Shown here piece by piece: positions 1 through 9,851 of a stretch of 10,047 bases of DNA. Position numbers and translations under genes: made by a program. The notes beneath the pieces are model-generated. The model was not told the origin of the DNA. It ran no database searches and saw only the letters and a program-made list of their open reading frames with translations. The first letter of the stretch is position 1. Every line of letters begins with the position of its first letter. The DNA is from Pseudomonadota bacterium (GTDB lineage: Bacteria; Pseudomonadota; Gammaproteobacteria; Burkholderiales; Burkholderiaceae_C), in the NCBI GenBank assembly GCA_023460715.1, contig JAEWPH010000099.1:1-10047 (forward strand), read 5' to 3'.

Positions 1-333
1 GAGCCAGCCCAGGCTGTGCGCGGCCGCCGCGACGAAGCTGCCGACCGCGAACACCGCCAGGCCGATGAGGATCACGCGCTTGCGGCCGAACCGGTCCGAA
101 GCCGCGCCGTACGGGATCTGCAGCACGCCCTGGGTCAGGCCATAGATGCCCATCGCCAGGCCGATCCAGGCCGGATCGTCGCCGCCGGGATAGCGCGCCG
201 CCTCCAGCGCGAACACGGGCAGGACCAGGAAGAGGCCCAGCATGCGGGCGGCGAACACCAGCGCCAGCGACCCGCTGGCGCGGCGCTCCAGCGGCGTCAT
301 GCGCTGCCGGTCGGAAGGGGAAGTGGAAGTCAC
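1..333 (-). CDS. MFS transporter, YajR-like, N-terminal part only
   Basis: This is the first 111 codons of an inner-membrane major facilitator transporter; the rest lies beyond the left edge. Hydrophobic helices fall near residues 22-45, 58-75 and 87-106. MFS motif A is clear at residues 76-86 ([11 protein letters not shown]), in the loop between helices 2 and 3. The stretch MTPLERRA, then [14 protein letters not shown], then [15 protein letters not shown] closely follows E. coli YajR as I remember it, so a proton-coupled efflux carrier is likely; the substrate is unknown. I chose the GTG at 333, because an in-frame TGA lies just upstream. An ATG at 300 (MTPLERR) is the alternative, and neither has a clear Shine-Dalgarno. 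The gene is divergent from uvrA across about 127 bp. From memory, uvrA next to an MFS gene (and often ssb beyond it) is a common beta-proteobacterial order. Family assignment is firm; exact start is not. Confidence 0.9.
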   Translation of the reverse strand, partial: MTSTSPSDRQRMTPLERRASGSLALVFAARMLGLFLVLPVFALEAARYPGGDDPAWIGLAMGIYGLTQGVLQIPYGAASDRFGRKRVILIGLAVFAVGSFVAAAAHSLGWL

Positions 334-460
334 GAGAGCGGATGCGAGGCCGGCTGGGCGCCGGCGAGCCCCGCATTGTCAGGCATGGGCGGCGCGGCCT
401 GTGGCGCGGCGGCGGGGCGTCCGTCTATCATGGTCGGTTTCCCTCGACCCAGCCCAGCCG

Positions 461-3496
<3,036 letters not shown>

Positions 3497-3500
3497 AGAG

Positions 3501-3555
3501 TTCTAGGCCTGTGGCGCTTGTGGAATAAGCGCATGCAGCTATTAATTCAATAGCA
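3501..3555. repeat. Comamonadaceae-type intergenic repeat with two hairpins
   Basis: This AT-richer stretch between convergent uvrA and the chemoreceptor gene contains two perfect inverted repeats. The first is GCGCTT/AAGCGC at 3514-3519 and 3527-3532 with a 7-nt loop. The second is GCTATT/AATAGC at 3538-3543 and 3549-3554 with a 5-nt loop. Read on the minus strand the order is AATAGCTGCATGCGCTTATT, then CCACAAGCGC, which I recognise from memory as a short element scattered between genes in Acidovorax, Comamonas and Delftia. No second copy occurs in this window, so repetitiveness cannot be shown here. The left copy edge is uncertain. The element overlaps the chemoreceptor stop codon. Confidence 0.55.
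3514..3554. terminator. Possible bidirectional terminator (tandem hairpins)
   Basis: Two 6-bp perfect stems (3514-3532 and 3538-3554) sit 18 bases after the uvrA stop and directly at the end of the convergent chemoreceptor gene, where transcripts from both sides must end. Neither stem is followed by a long T-run on either strand, so intrinsic termination is not clearly supported. The position between convergent genes is the main argument. Confidence 0.35.
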
Positions 3556-5518
3556 TTGCGCCGCCGGCGGTGCTGGGTGCATCGCTGCCGGCGCCCAGCC
3601 GGAACACCGCCACCACCGACACCAGCTCCTGCGCCTGGCCGCGCAGGCTGCTGGCGGCGGCGGCCATCTCCTCGACCAGGGCGGCGTTCTGCTGCGTGGC
3701 CTGGTCCATCTGCGTCACCGCCTCGCCCACCTGCGCCACGCCCTGCGACTGCTCCCGGCTGGCGGCGCTGATCTCGCCCATGATGTCGGTCACCCGGCGC
3801 ACGGCGTCCACCACCTCCTGCATGGTGCTGCCGGCGCGGGCGGCCAGCGCATTGCCCTGCTCCACGCCCTGCACGCTCTCGGTGATGAGGGTCTTGATCT
3901 CCTTGGCCGCCTGGGCGCTGCGCCCGGCCAGGGCCCGCACCTCGCCGGCCACCACGGCGAAGCCCCGGCCCTGCTCGCCCGCGCGGGCCGCTTCCACGGC
4001 GGCGTTCAGCGCCAGGATGTTGGTCTGGAAGGCGATGGAATCGATCACGCCGATGATGTCGGCGATCTTGCCGGACGACGCGTGGATGCCCTGCATGGTC
4101 TGCACCACCTGCGTGACCACCTCGCCGCCCTGCAGCGCCACGGTGCTGGCGCTGGCGGCCAGCTGGCTGGCCTGCGCGGCGCTGTCGGCGTTCTGGCGCA
4201 CGGTGGCCGTCATCTGCTCCATGGACGCGGCGGTTTCCTCCAGCGCGCTGGCCTGGCTCTCGGTGCGGGCCGACAGGTCGGTGTTGCCCTGCGCGATCTC
4301 GGCGCTGGCCGTGGCCACGCCCTCGGCACCGCTGCGCACGCGGCCCACCACCTGGGTGAGCTGGGCGCGCATCTGCAGCAGCGCGGCCATGAGGCGGCCC
4401 ACCTCGTCGCTGCCGTGGGCGATGGGCCCGCCCGACAGGTCGCCGCGTGCCACGGCCTGGGACAGGGCCACGGCCTGGGACAGCGGGCCGGTGATGGAGC
4501 GCACGAACACCACCATCAGCGCGATGGCCACGGCGCCCGTCGCCAGCAGCACCAGCGCCTGCAGCACCAGGGCCTGGCGCAGCGCCTGCATGTGGGCCTG
4601 CAGCGCGTCGTTCAGCGTGTTCATGGCCTCGGTGTTGACGGCGTTCAGTGCGTCGATGGTGCGGGTGAAGGCGTCGAAGTATTCCTGCGTGGGCAGGGTG
4701 AGTTCGGCCGCCTGGATGATGTTCTTGTCCGCCAGCTGCAGGGCCGCGTCGATCTGGGCGGCCACGGCCTGCGTCTGCGTGGTGAGCTGGCTGCGGAACA
4801 CCGGGTTGTCGCGCACCGCGCGGTCGAAGCCGCGGAAGGTATCACCGCGCAGCTCCAGCACCCGCTGCTGCAGCGCGGCCAGCGTGGCGCGGCCTTCGGG
4901 CGGCGCCTCCTTGCGGCCGAGGAAGCCGGAGCCCAGCGCGCGCATCACGCCCAGCTTCTCGCCCAGCATGGGCGCGTGCACCAGCGAGGCCTGGATCAGC
5001 GCATTGCGGTCGTCGTCCGCGTCCACCTGCAGACCGTAGTGGTGGCGCAGCGTGTCGCCGATCAGCATCACCTCGGCGATCAGCGCCGTGTGCCGGGCGG
5101 TGCTTTGCCCCGGCTGCAGCGAGCGTGCGGCCACGGCCTGCTCCAGCTCCTGCCAGCGGCTGCGCGCCTGGCCCCAGGCGGCCTGCTCGGCAGAGGGCGC
5201 CTCGGCCGCCGCCAGCTGGGCGGTGACCTGCTCGATGGCCTTGGCCACCGCATCGCGCGCGGCCGGCCGGCGCGCCGCCAGGCCCTCGTCACCGCCCAGC
5301 ATGCCGGCCGAAAGCCCCCGGTGCACCTGGATCACCTGCACGGCCTTGTAGACCGCCAGCAGCGGCGGTGCGCCCTGCACCTCGCGGGCGGCATGGCGGA
5401 TGTCGCCCAGCGCGCTGCTCACATGGAGGTAGATCGGGACGACGCTCATCAGCATGCTCACCAGCGCGAGGATGATGAATTTCTGCAGGAGCGGGAGGCG
5501 GGTGAGTAGGGCGTTCAT
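3542..5518 (-). CDS. Methyl-accepting chemotaxis protein with NIT-like periplasmic sensor
   Basis: This 658-residue membrane chemoreceptor should signal through CheW and CheA to the flagellar motor. The order is a short cytoplasmic N-terminus, TM1 (about 13-33), a periplasmic helical domain (about 34-317), TM2 (about 318-339), a HAMP domain (340-393, with ITGPL at its start) and a long coiled-coil signalling domain (about 400-640). The conserved CheW/CheA-binding tip is at about 495-525 ([20 protein letters not shown]). A likely methylation helix, [18 protein letters not shown], lies at 424-440. The periplasmic segment [15 protein letters not shown] at 62-76 resembles the start of nitrate/nitrite-sensing (NIT) domains, whose hallmark is Q-x-E-R-G-L-S; here H replaces E, so a NIT assignment is an inference. 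No CheB/CheR-tethering pentapeptide is present: the C-terminus is GGAMLLN, encoded partly by an intergenic repeat. The ATG at 5518 has a weak GAAGAA Shine-Dalgarno. An FNR-type box upstream suggests induction at low oxygen. The ligand is unknown. Confidence 0.95.
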   Translation of the reverse strand: MNALLTRLPLLQKFIILALVSMLMSVVPIYLHVSSALGDIRHAAREVQGAPPLLAVYKAVQVIQVHRGLSAGMLGGDEGLAARRPAARDAVAKAIEQVTAQLAAAEAPSAEQAAWGQARSRWQELEQAVAARSLQPGQSTARHTALIAEVMLIGDTLRHHYGLQVDADDDRNALIQASLVHAPMLGEKLGVMRALGSGFLGRKEAPPEGRATLAALQQRVLELRGDTFRGFDRAVRDNPVFRSQLTTQTQAVAAQIDAALQLADKNIIQAAELTLPTQEYFDAFTRTIDALNAVNTEAMNTLNDALQAHMQALRQALVLQALVLLATGAVAIALMVVFVRSITGPLSQAVALSQAVARGDLSGGPIAHGSDEVGRLMAALLQMRAQLTQVVGRVRSGAEGVATASAEIAQGNTDLSARTESQASALEETAASMEQMTATVRQNADSAAQASQLAASASTVALQGGEVVTQVVQTMQGIHASSGKIADIIGVIDSIAFQTNILALNAAVEAARAGEQGRGFAVVAGEVRALAGRSAQAAKEIKTLITESVQGVEQGNALAARAGSTMQEVVDAVRRVTDIMGEISAASREQSQGVAQVGEAVTQMDQATQQNAALVEEMAAAASSLRGQAQELVSVVAVFRLGAGSDAPSTAGGAMLLN

Positions 5519-5554
5519 GGCGGTTCTTCAGCAAAATGCGTGCGCCCTGCATAG

Positions 5555-5569
5555 GCACCAGGTTGGTGC
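5555..5569 (-). other. Hairpin in the chemoreceptor 5' leader
   Basis: GCACCA (5555-5560) and TGGTGC (5564-5569) form a perfect 6-bp inverted repeat with a 3-nt centre. It would lie at about +15 to +29 of the predicted transcript, well upstream of the start codon. It could be an RNA stem or a protein-binding dyad; nothing in the sequence decides between them. Confidence 0.4.
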
Positions 5570-5589
5570 ATTCCATGAGGGTGTAACGC

Positions 5590-5595
5590 AATGTA
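5590..5595 (-). promoter_or_regulatory. -10 element of the predicted chemoreceptor promoter
   Basis: The minus strand reads TACATT, four of six matches to TATAAT including the conserved first T, second A and last T. It is supported mainly by its exact spacing from the FNR-type box. There is no good -35, as expected for class II activation where the activator overlaps that position. The leader to the ATG at 5518 would be about 64 nt. Confidence 0.5.
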
Positions 5596-5617
5596 TTGAT
5601 GCGTGCCAAGTAGGGGC

Positions 5618-5631
5618 TTGATGTACGTCAA
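5618..5631 (-). promoter_or_regulatory. FNR/ANR-type operator upstream of the chemoreceptor gene
   Basis: On the minus strand the site reads TTGAC-GTAC-ATCAA, one base from the FNR/ANR/CRP-family consensus TTGAT-N4-ATCAA. Its centre is at 5624.5. With the -10 candidate at 5590-5595 the inferred transcription start is near 5583, which puts the box centre at -41.5, the classical class II activator position. In the other direction, no -10-like sequence sits at the matching distance, so the box probably serves the chemoreceptor rather than eamA. FNR-family proteins activate genes under oxygen limitation; the actual regulator here is not in the window. Confidence 0.7.
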
Positions 5632-5839
5632 TTGCGCCGGCGTTTGGAAAACGGTGCCCTGTCTGCCCCGCTGGTGTCCGCTGCCGTGGATACTCGGACG
5701 GCTGCTGCGCCCCGGAGCGTTGCCTTTTCCCTACTGCGATGCACCTTCCCATGGATTCCTCCCCTTGCACCGGCCGGCGCCGCGGCCCCTCTCTCACCAC
5801 GCCCCACGGCCCTGCGCACAGCCTGGCGAGGGCTTGCCC

Positions 5840-6778
5840 ATGAACGCTCCGACCCGGTCCCCGGCGGCCGTGATGGGGCCACGCGACCTGCTCGCCGCGC
5901 TGGCGGTCGTCGTCATCTGGGGCGTGAACTTCGTAGCGATGAAATGGGGCCTGCGCCACTTCACGCCGTTCCAGCTGGGGGCCGCGCGCTACCTGTGCGC
6001 CGCCTTGCCGCTGGTGCTGTTCGTGCGGGCGCCGCGGGTGCACTGGCGCTGGCTGGTGCTGTTCGGCCTGTTCCAGGGTGTGGGGCAGTTCGGTTTCGGC
6101 TTCTTCGCGCTGCGCGTCGGCATGACGGCGGCACTGGCCAGCGTGCTGATGCAGACGCAGGTGTTCTTCACCGCGCTCTTCGCCTTCGCGGCCCTGCGCG
6201 AGCGGCCGGGCCGGCCGCTGGTGCTGGGCATGGCGCTGGCCGCCCTGGGGCTGGCGTGCTTTGCCATGAACTTCATCGGCCCGGCCGCCAGCGCGGGCGA
6301 GGTCACGGCCCTGGGCGTGCTGCTCACGCTGGGAGCGGCCGCGTCCTGGGCGGTGTCCAACATCGTGGCACGGCTGGCGCAGGCGTCCTCCCCGGGCTAC
6401 GACCCGCTGGCCTTCGTGGCCTGGATCAGCCTGGTGCCCATCCTGCCGTTCGCCGCGCTGTCCGCGCTCTTCGACGCCGACGCCTCCCGCTGGCTGCACG
6501 CCGAGGCCTGGGCCGGCGTGCCGCTGCTGGGCTGGGGCGCCGTGGCCTATCTGGGCTGGGTGGCCACCATCATCGGCTACGGCCTGTGGACCAGCCTGCT
6601 CACCCGCTTTCCTGCCAACCGCGTCGCGCCGTTCAGCCTGGGCGTGCCGGTGGTGGGCCTGGCGGCCGGGCTGCTGGTATTGGGCGAGGTGGTGACGGCC
6701 TGGCAGTGGGCGGGCGTCGCCTGCGTGGTGGCGGCGCTGGCCTGCGTGGTGCTGGGGCCCCGGTGGGCGCGGCGGTAG
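5840..6778 (+). CDS. eamA: EamA-family exporter (EamA/YdeD-like)
   Basis: This 312-residue inner-membrane protein of the drug/metabolite transporter superfamily has two tandem EamA repeats (about 15-140 and 155-305) and about ten hydrophobic helices. It tracks E. coli EamA (YdeD, an O-acetylserine/cysteine exporter of 299 residues) in several blocks as I recall that protein: VVVIWGVNFVAMKWGL at 23-38, the VGMTAALASVLMQTQVFFT block at 93-111, and VATIIGYGLW followed by RVAPFSLGVPVVGLA at 241-275. Export of cysteine-pathway metabolites is therefore the best guess, but substrates of this superfamily shift easily. I chose the ATG at 5840 because GGCGAGGG lies 8-9 nt upstream and similarity starts right after it. 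An in-frame ATG at 5603 would add 79 residues of low-complexity, non-homologous sequence. The gene stands alone, divergent from the chemoreceptor gene and convergent with the unknown gene downstream. Confidence 0.88.
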   Translation: MNAPTRSPAAVMGPRDLLAALAVVVIWGVNFVAMKWGLRHFTPFQLGAARYLCAALPLVLFVRAPRVHWRWLVLFGLFQGVGQFGFGFFALRVGMTAALASVLMQTQVFFTALFAFAALRERPGRPLVLGMALAALGLACFAMNFIGPAASAGEVTALGVLLTLGAAASWAVSNIVARLAQASSPGYDPLAFVAWISLVPILPFAALSALFDADASRWLHAEAWAGVPLLGWGAVAYLGWVATIIGYGLWTSLLTRFPANRVAPFSLGVPVVGLAAGLLVLGEVVTAWQWAGVACVVAALACVVLGPRWARR

Positions 6779-6813
6779 CCCGATATTGGTCTTTTTGCCC
6801 GTCAGGTGTTGAT

Positions 6814-6834
6814 GCGGCCGAGGGAGAGGGCCGC
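6814..6834. terminator. Weak hairpin between convergent genes
   Basis: GCGGCC (6814-6819) and GGCCGC (6829-6834) form a 6-bp GC-rich stem with a 9-nt purine loop in the 62-bp gap between the convergent eamA-like gene and the unknown gene. No T-run follows the stem on either strand; the run of five T in this gap (6792-6796) precedes it. The stem is a candidate end of transcription by position only. Confidence 0.3.
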
Positions 6835-6840
6835 GACACT

Positions 6841-7695
6841 CTACTCGGCCATGCGACCCAGCATCTTCACGGCCAGCCCACCGCCGGGAACAAGGGCTCC
6901 TGCCAGTTCGGAAGATGCCTCGATCAGCATGTCCCGGGTCAGCACCCGGTCCAACTTGTCCTTGAACCATCGTCCGTTCTCATCGACCTCTCCGGTGAGG
7001 CCATTGACTTCGATGACGCCCTTTTTATCCGCACTGCTCCAGACGAACTCGAACGCGAAGACAGGGCGCAGGTAGAGGTGAACCTTCTCAAAGACTATGC
7101 GGTCGGCGGTGATCTCATGGGCATTGACGGCTTCGCCTAGCAGCGCAGACTGGGCGCGCTGGAGTGCCGCTTGTTCCGCCACCAGCGGCTTCACCGTCTC
7201 GGACCGATCGATGGACGGAACATCTTTGAACTTGTACTTGGAGCAGTAGCCTTCGAGTGTTTTGGCACGGATGTCCCGGTCCAGTCCATCCAGATAGGCC
7301 TCATGCGCAAGCTTGCGATGGCAATGCTCCGTGGCTTCCAGATCGATCCGGCCCTTTTCACCCTGGCGCGCCACATCGAAGGGCGTTTGCGCCAGCGTCA
7401 CGCGCTGCGCATAGGGATTGTGGATTGGAAGCTGGTAGGTCACTTGGGCGTGGTAGTCCACCTCCCTGCGGGCCACGACGTGCCAGAAAGGCTCCAGGCG
7501 CAGTTCATGCCGGCTGAGCAACACGGTATCGTCGCGCGGGCGATTCAACGGATTGAATTTAGCCAGCATGCCGAAGGCCGAGAGCTTCTTCTTCTGCGCC
7601 TGCTCCTGGGCCGCGCTCAGCGGATACACCTCATCAAAGAGATAAATGCGCAGCGCCTGCTCAGCCAGCTCCACGCGCAACGATTGTGAATGCAT
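6841..7695 (-). CDS. Conserved-looking protein of unknown function
   Basis: I do not recognise this 284-residue protein. It is soluble-looking, with no signal peptide and no clear membrane span, although the C-terminus (about 259-284) is glycine-rich and mildly hydrophobic. Residues 66-91 (LRLEPFWHVVARR, then a beta-rich run) and 205-236 (VHLYLRPVFAFEF, then IEVNGLTGEV) look like two beta-rich halves. The second resembles the Y-x-P-v-[FW]-x-F...V-N-G-x-T-G-x-V pattern seen near the end of some zinc-ribbon or membrane-anchored hypothetical proteins, but no zinc ribbon is present (only C125 and C151). The middle (about 120-190) is charged and probably helical. Coding is well supported by a strong AGGAGG at 7709-7704, 8 nt before the ATG at 7695, and by a TACAAT -10 just upstream. 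Sampled lines run at about 57-68% GC against about 70% in neighbours, which may mean more recent acquisition. It appears monocistronic. Confidence 0.85.
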   Translation of the reverse strand: MHSQSLRVELAEQALRIYLFDEVYPLSAAQEQAQKKKLSAFGMLAKFNPLNRPRDDTVLLSRHELRLEPFWHVVARREVDYHAQVTYQLPIHNPYAQRVTLAQTPFDVARQGEKGRIDLEATEHCHRKLAHEAYLDGLDRDIRAKTLEGYCSKYKFKDVPSIDRSETVKPLVAEQAALQRAQSALLGEAVNAHEITADRIVFEKVHLYLRPVFAFEFVWSSADKKGVIEVNGLTGEVDENGRWFKDKLDRVLTRDMLIEASSELAGALVPGGGLAVKMLGRMAE

Positions 7696-7703
7696 GCCGC
7701 TCC

Positions 7704-7726
7704 CCTCCTATTTGCAACCGATTGTA
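7704..7726 (-). promoter_or_regulatory. -10 element and Shine-Dalgarno of the unknown gene
   Basis: On the minus strand TACAAT (7726-7721) matches five of six bases of the -10 consensus and would start transcription near 7714, giving a leader of about 19 nt that contains AGGAGG (7709-7704). No good -35 is seen at 16-18 bp. The -10 lies in a 13-bp-spaced direct repeat, CCGATTG on the plus strand at 7718-7724 and 7731-7737, which could be a regulator site. Confidence 0.55.
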
Positions 7727-7820
7727 GATTCCGATTGGAGGGCAGAAGGAAGCCGCACGCGATGCAGCGCACATTGGTTGAATGCCTGCCGGCGATGCCT
7801 GCGGGCCTGAAGGCGCGGCG

Positions 7821-8801
7821 TCAGAGGGCGCGCCGCTGCGCGTAGCGCACCACCGTCACGCCGGCGCGGGCCTGGCGGGTGGAAGGCATCACCAGCACGC
7901 AGTCGTCGTACGGCGTGGCGACCGGCTCGCCGTCGTTGTCGCCGATGACGGTGCCGGCCTTGGCGATCACTTCCAGGCCCGAGAAGGGCTCGGTGAAGCG
8001 GAAGCGCTCGCTCTTGGCGACGACCGGGCCGGTGACTTCCAGCGCCCACTGGCGCGGGGCATCGGGCTGGCGCCAGCCGGGCAGCAGGCGCGCGGTGTCG
8101 GCGGCGTCCAGCGTGCCGGCGGCTTCCAGGAAGCGCACGCACTGGTCGTAGGCCACGTCGCGGCTGCTCACGTCGCCATGGAAGCCGCACTCGACCAGCA
8201 GCGAGCGCGAGTCGCCCGCGTCTGCATCGGCCAGGCCGAAGCGGCCGTAGTCGCGCATGCGCACGCCGTCCTTGTGGCCGGCATCAATCACGATGTGTTC
8301 CGGCGCGCCCATGGCCTTGGCCAGCTGCAGGTTGCGCGGCTGCATGCCGGTCAGCAGCAGTGGCGCGGCGCGCTCGTGCATCGAATGGATGTCCAGCAGC
8401 CAGGCGGCGCGCTCGATGAACGGGCGCAGCACAGCGGAGCGGCGGCGTTCGCGGCTGTCGCTGGCGTCCATGCGCTCGTCCAGCCACTGGCGGTTCATGT
8501 CCTGGTCGATGAAGCGCGAGGCGTCGTGGTTCTGCGGATCGAAGCGGTCGAACGCCTCCAGGTTGCAGAACGCCAGCGTGAGCGTGCCGCGCTGCGGGCG
8601 CACGCCGGCCTCCAGCAGGCCCTTGAGGGCCCAGGCGCCGCACAGCTCGTTGCCGTGCACCAGCGCGCTGATCATCACGTCGCGGCCGGGCTGGCCGCTG
8701 TCGAACTTCCAGACGCCTTCGGTGCCGGTGTTGCCGGCGCGCCAGGGCGCGATGTCCGGCGCGGGCAGGGTGAAGGTGAGGGGCGCGTGGGTGCTCATCA
8801 T
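7821..8801 (-). CDS. Succinylglutamate desuccinylase/aspartoacylase-family zinc hydrolase
   Basis: The 326-residue product belongs to the AstE/AspA family, M14-like zinc enzymes that remove an acyl group from N-acylated amino acids or related amides. The zinc ligands are visible: H49 and E52 in the HGNE motif and H139 in LLDIHSM. E204 in LVECG fits the catalytic glutamate, and DMNR at 101-104 matches the family's substrate-binding D-x-N-R. The C-terminal part (about 255-320) is beta-rich, as in the family's second domain. No signal peptide is seen, so it should be cytoplasmic. The start overlaps the stop of the upstream receptor gene in ATGATGA. Either the ATG at 8801 or the one at 8798 could be used; GAGG is better spaced for the second. 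This overlap implies translational coupling. The acyl group and amine it acts on cannot be read from the sequence; it is not embedded in an ast arginine-degradation operon here, so I leave the symbol empty. Confidence 0.9.
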   Translation of the reverse strand: MMSTHAPLTFTLPAPDIAPWRAGNTGTEGVWKFDSGQPGRDVMISALVHGNELCGAWALKGLLEAGVRPQRGTLTLAFCNLEAFDRFDPQNHDASRFIDQDMNRQWLDERMDASDSRERRRSAVLRPFIERAAWLLDIHSMHERAAPLLLTGMQPRNLQLAKAMGAPEHIVIDAGHKDGVRMRDYGRFGLADADAGDSRSLLVECGFHGDVSSRDVAYDQCVRFLEAAGTLDAADTARLLPGWRQPDAPRQWALEVTGPVVAKSERFRFTEPFSGLEVIAKAGTVIGDNDGEPVATPYDDCVLVMPSTRQARAGVTVVRYAQRRAL

Positions 8802-9793
8802 TCCTCGATCTTGGCGAACTGCACGATCTTCTGGTACTTGGCGATCTCGCTGCCCAGGTACTTGTCGATGTCCACGGTGGGCGAGGCCACCACGGAGCCG
8901 CTGGCTTCCATCTTCTTGCGGAAGTCGGGCGACTGCAGCGTATCGTTCAGCGCCTTCTTCAGCTTTTCGTGGATGGGCTTGGGCAGGTTGGCGGGGGCCA
9001 TCAGCGCGAACCAGATCGTCATGTCCACGTTCTTGAACTGCGGCGTCTCCGACAGGGCGGGGATGTCTGGCGTGATGGCCGAGCGCTTGGCTTCGCTGGT
9101 GCCCAGCGCGATCACCTTGCCGCTGCGGATGTGCGGCAGGCCGCTGGAGAGCACGAACACGCCGAACTCCAGGTTGTTGCCGATCAGGTCGTTGGTGAGC
9201 GGCGCCACGCCGCGGTAGGGGATGTGCGTCATGAACAGCTTGCCCTGTTCCTTGACCATCTCGCCCGTCAGGTGCAGCGCCGTGCCCACGCCGGAGCTGC
9301 CGTAGCTGAACTTGCCAGGGTTCTTGGCGACCAGCTGCGTGAACTCGGCGGCGGTCTTCACGCCCGCGCTGGGCGAGGCGACCAGCACCATGGGCTGCGA
9401 GGACACCATGCCGATGGCCGTGAAGTCCTTGATGCCGTACTTGATCTTCTTGTTGACCAGGTTGGTGATGGCCAGCTCATTGCTCGCGCCCACCAGCAGC
9501 GTGTAGCCGTCGGGCTGCGCGTTGGCGACCTTCTGCGCGCCGATGGAGCCGCCCGCGCCGCCCAGGTTCTCGATCACCACGGGCTGGCCCAGGCGGTTGG
9601 ACAGCTCGGTGCCCACCATGCGGCCCACCAGGTCGGTACTGCCGCCGGCGGGGTAGCCCACGACGATGGTGATGGGCTTGGTGGGATAGGCCGGGGCCTG
9701 GGCGAATGCGGCGGGCGCAGCGGCCAGCAGCGTGGCGCCGGCGGCGAGGGCCAGGGCCAGGGCGCCGCGGCGCGGCAGGGAGGCGGTCTTCAT
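8798..9793 (-). CDS. Bug-family (TctC-like) periplasmic solute-binding protein
   Basis: This 331-residue protein is a Bug receptor, the solute-binding family of tripartite tricarboxylate transporters that is greatly expanded in beta-proteobacteria. The signal peptide covers residues 1-31: MKTASLPRR, a hydrophobic core, then AFA before QAP. The RRG could suggest Tat, but the motif is poor. Mature-domain hallmarks are YPTKPITIVVGYPAGGSTD (36-54), with the ligand-loop PAGGSTD, ENLGGAGGSIG (75-85), PDGYT (94-98) and HIPYRG. Known Bug ligands include carboxylates and amino acids; the neighbouring deacylase suggests an N-acyl amino acid, which is inference. No TctA/TctB membrane subunits are present, typical of orphan Bug genes. 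I chose the ATG at 9793 because GAAGGAG lies 6 nt upstream and the signal peptide begins there; an upstream ATG at 9850 would put 19 polar residues before it. Dyad symmetry 60-85 bp upstream may bind a regulator. Confidence 0.95.
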   Translation of the reverse strand: MKTASLPRRGALALALAAGATLLAAAPAAFAQAPAYPTKPITIVVGYPAGGSTDLVGRMVGTELSNRLGQPVVIENLGGAGGSIGAQKVANAQPDGYTLLVGASNELAITNLVNKKIKYGIKDFTAIGMVSSQPMVLVASPSAGVKTAAEFTQLVAKNPGKFSYGSSGVGTALHLTGEMVKEQGKLFMTHIPYRGVAPLTNDLIGNNLEFGVFVLSSGLPHIRSGKVIALGTSEAKRSAITPDIPALSETPQFKNVDMTIWFALMAPANLPKPIHEKLKKALNDTLQSPDFRKKMEASGSVVASPTVDIDKYLGSEIAKYQKIVQFAKIEE

Positions 9794-9851
9794 GGGGGGC
9801 TCCTTCGGGGGGTGATGGAGCCGATTGTGCGAAGGCGTGCACTGCAGCATG

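Larger units (their letters stand above)
5519..5839. other. 321-bp divergent intergenic region
   Basis: This gap separates the chemoreceptor gene (minus) from the eamA-like gene (plus). The chemoreceptor side holds, going leftwards, an FNR-type box, a -10 candidate and a leader hairpin, each listed separately. On the eamA side (about 5640-5830) I see C-rich DNA with no convincing -35/-10 pair; GATACT at 5689-5694 is the best -10-like hexamer but lacks a partner. Open frames crossing this gap have no family resemblance and look like products of high GC. Confidence 0.7.

Noticed and set aside
242..460. Extension of uvrA to the ATG at 242
   Set aside because: The added 73 residues have no UvrA similarity and would overlap the start of the divergent MFS gene.
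334..460. SOS (LexA) box in front of uvrA
   Set aside because: I looked for a CTG-N10-CAG-like dyad with an AT-rich centre and found none; the region is GC-rich throughout.
4082..5509. 475-residue open frame antisense to the chemoreceptor gene
   Set aside because: It is low complexity, rich in H, Q, R and G, has no recognisable domain, and mirrors the biased codons of the real gene.
5603..5839. Extension of the eamA-like gene to the ATG at 5603
   Set aside because: The added residues are proline/arginine-rich and not EamA-like; the ATG at 5840 has a good Shine-Dalgarno and begins the family similarity.
6780..6800. Rho-independent terminator using the T-run after eamA
   Set aside because: The run of five T is not immediately preceded by a convincing stem; nearby complementary bases give at most a short, poor hairpin.
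5528..6970. 480-residue minus-strand open frame across eamA and the intergenic gap
   Set aside because: It is very rich in R, G, H and Q with no motifs, and overlaps the well-supported membrane protein on the other strand.
7782..9218. 478-residue plus-strand open frame across the deacylase and Bug genes
   Set aside because: It is antisense to two genes with clear motifs and itself shows only composition-driven residues.
9794..9850. Extension of the Bug gene to the ATG at 9850
   Set aside because: It would place 19 polar residues before a clear signal peptide, and the 9793 start has a well-spaced GAAGGAG.
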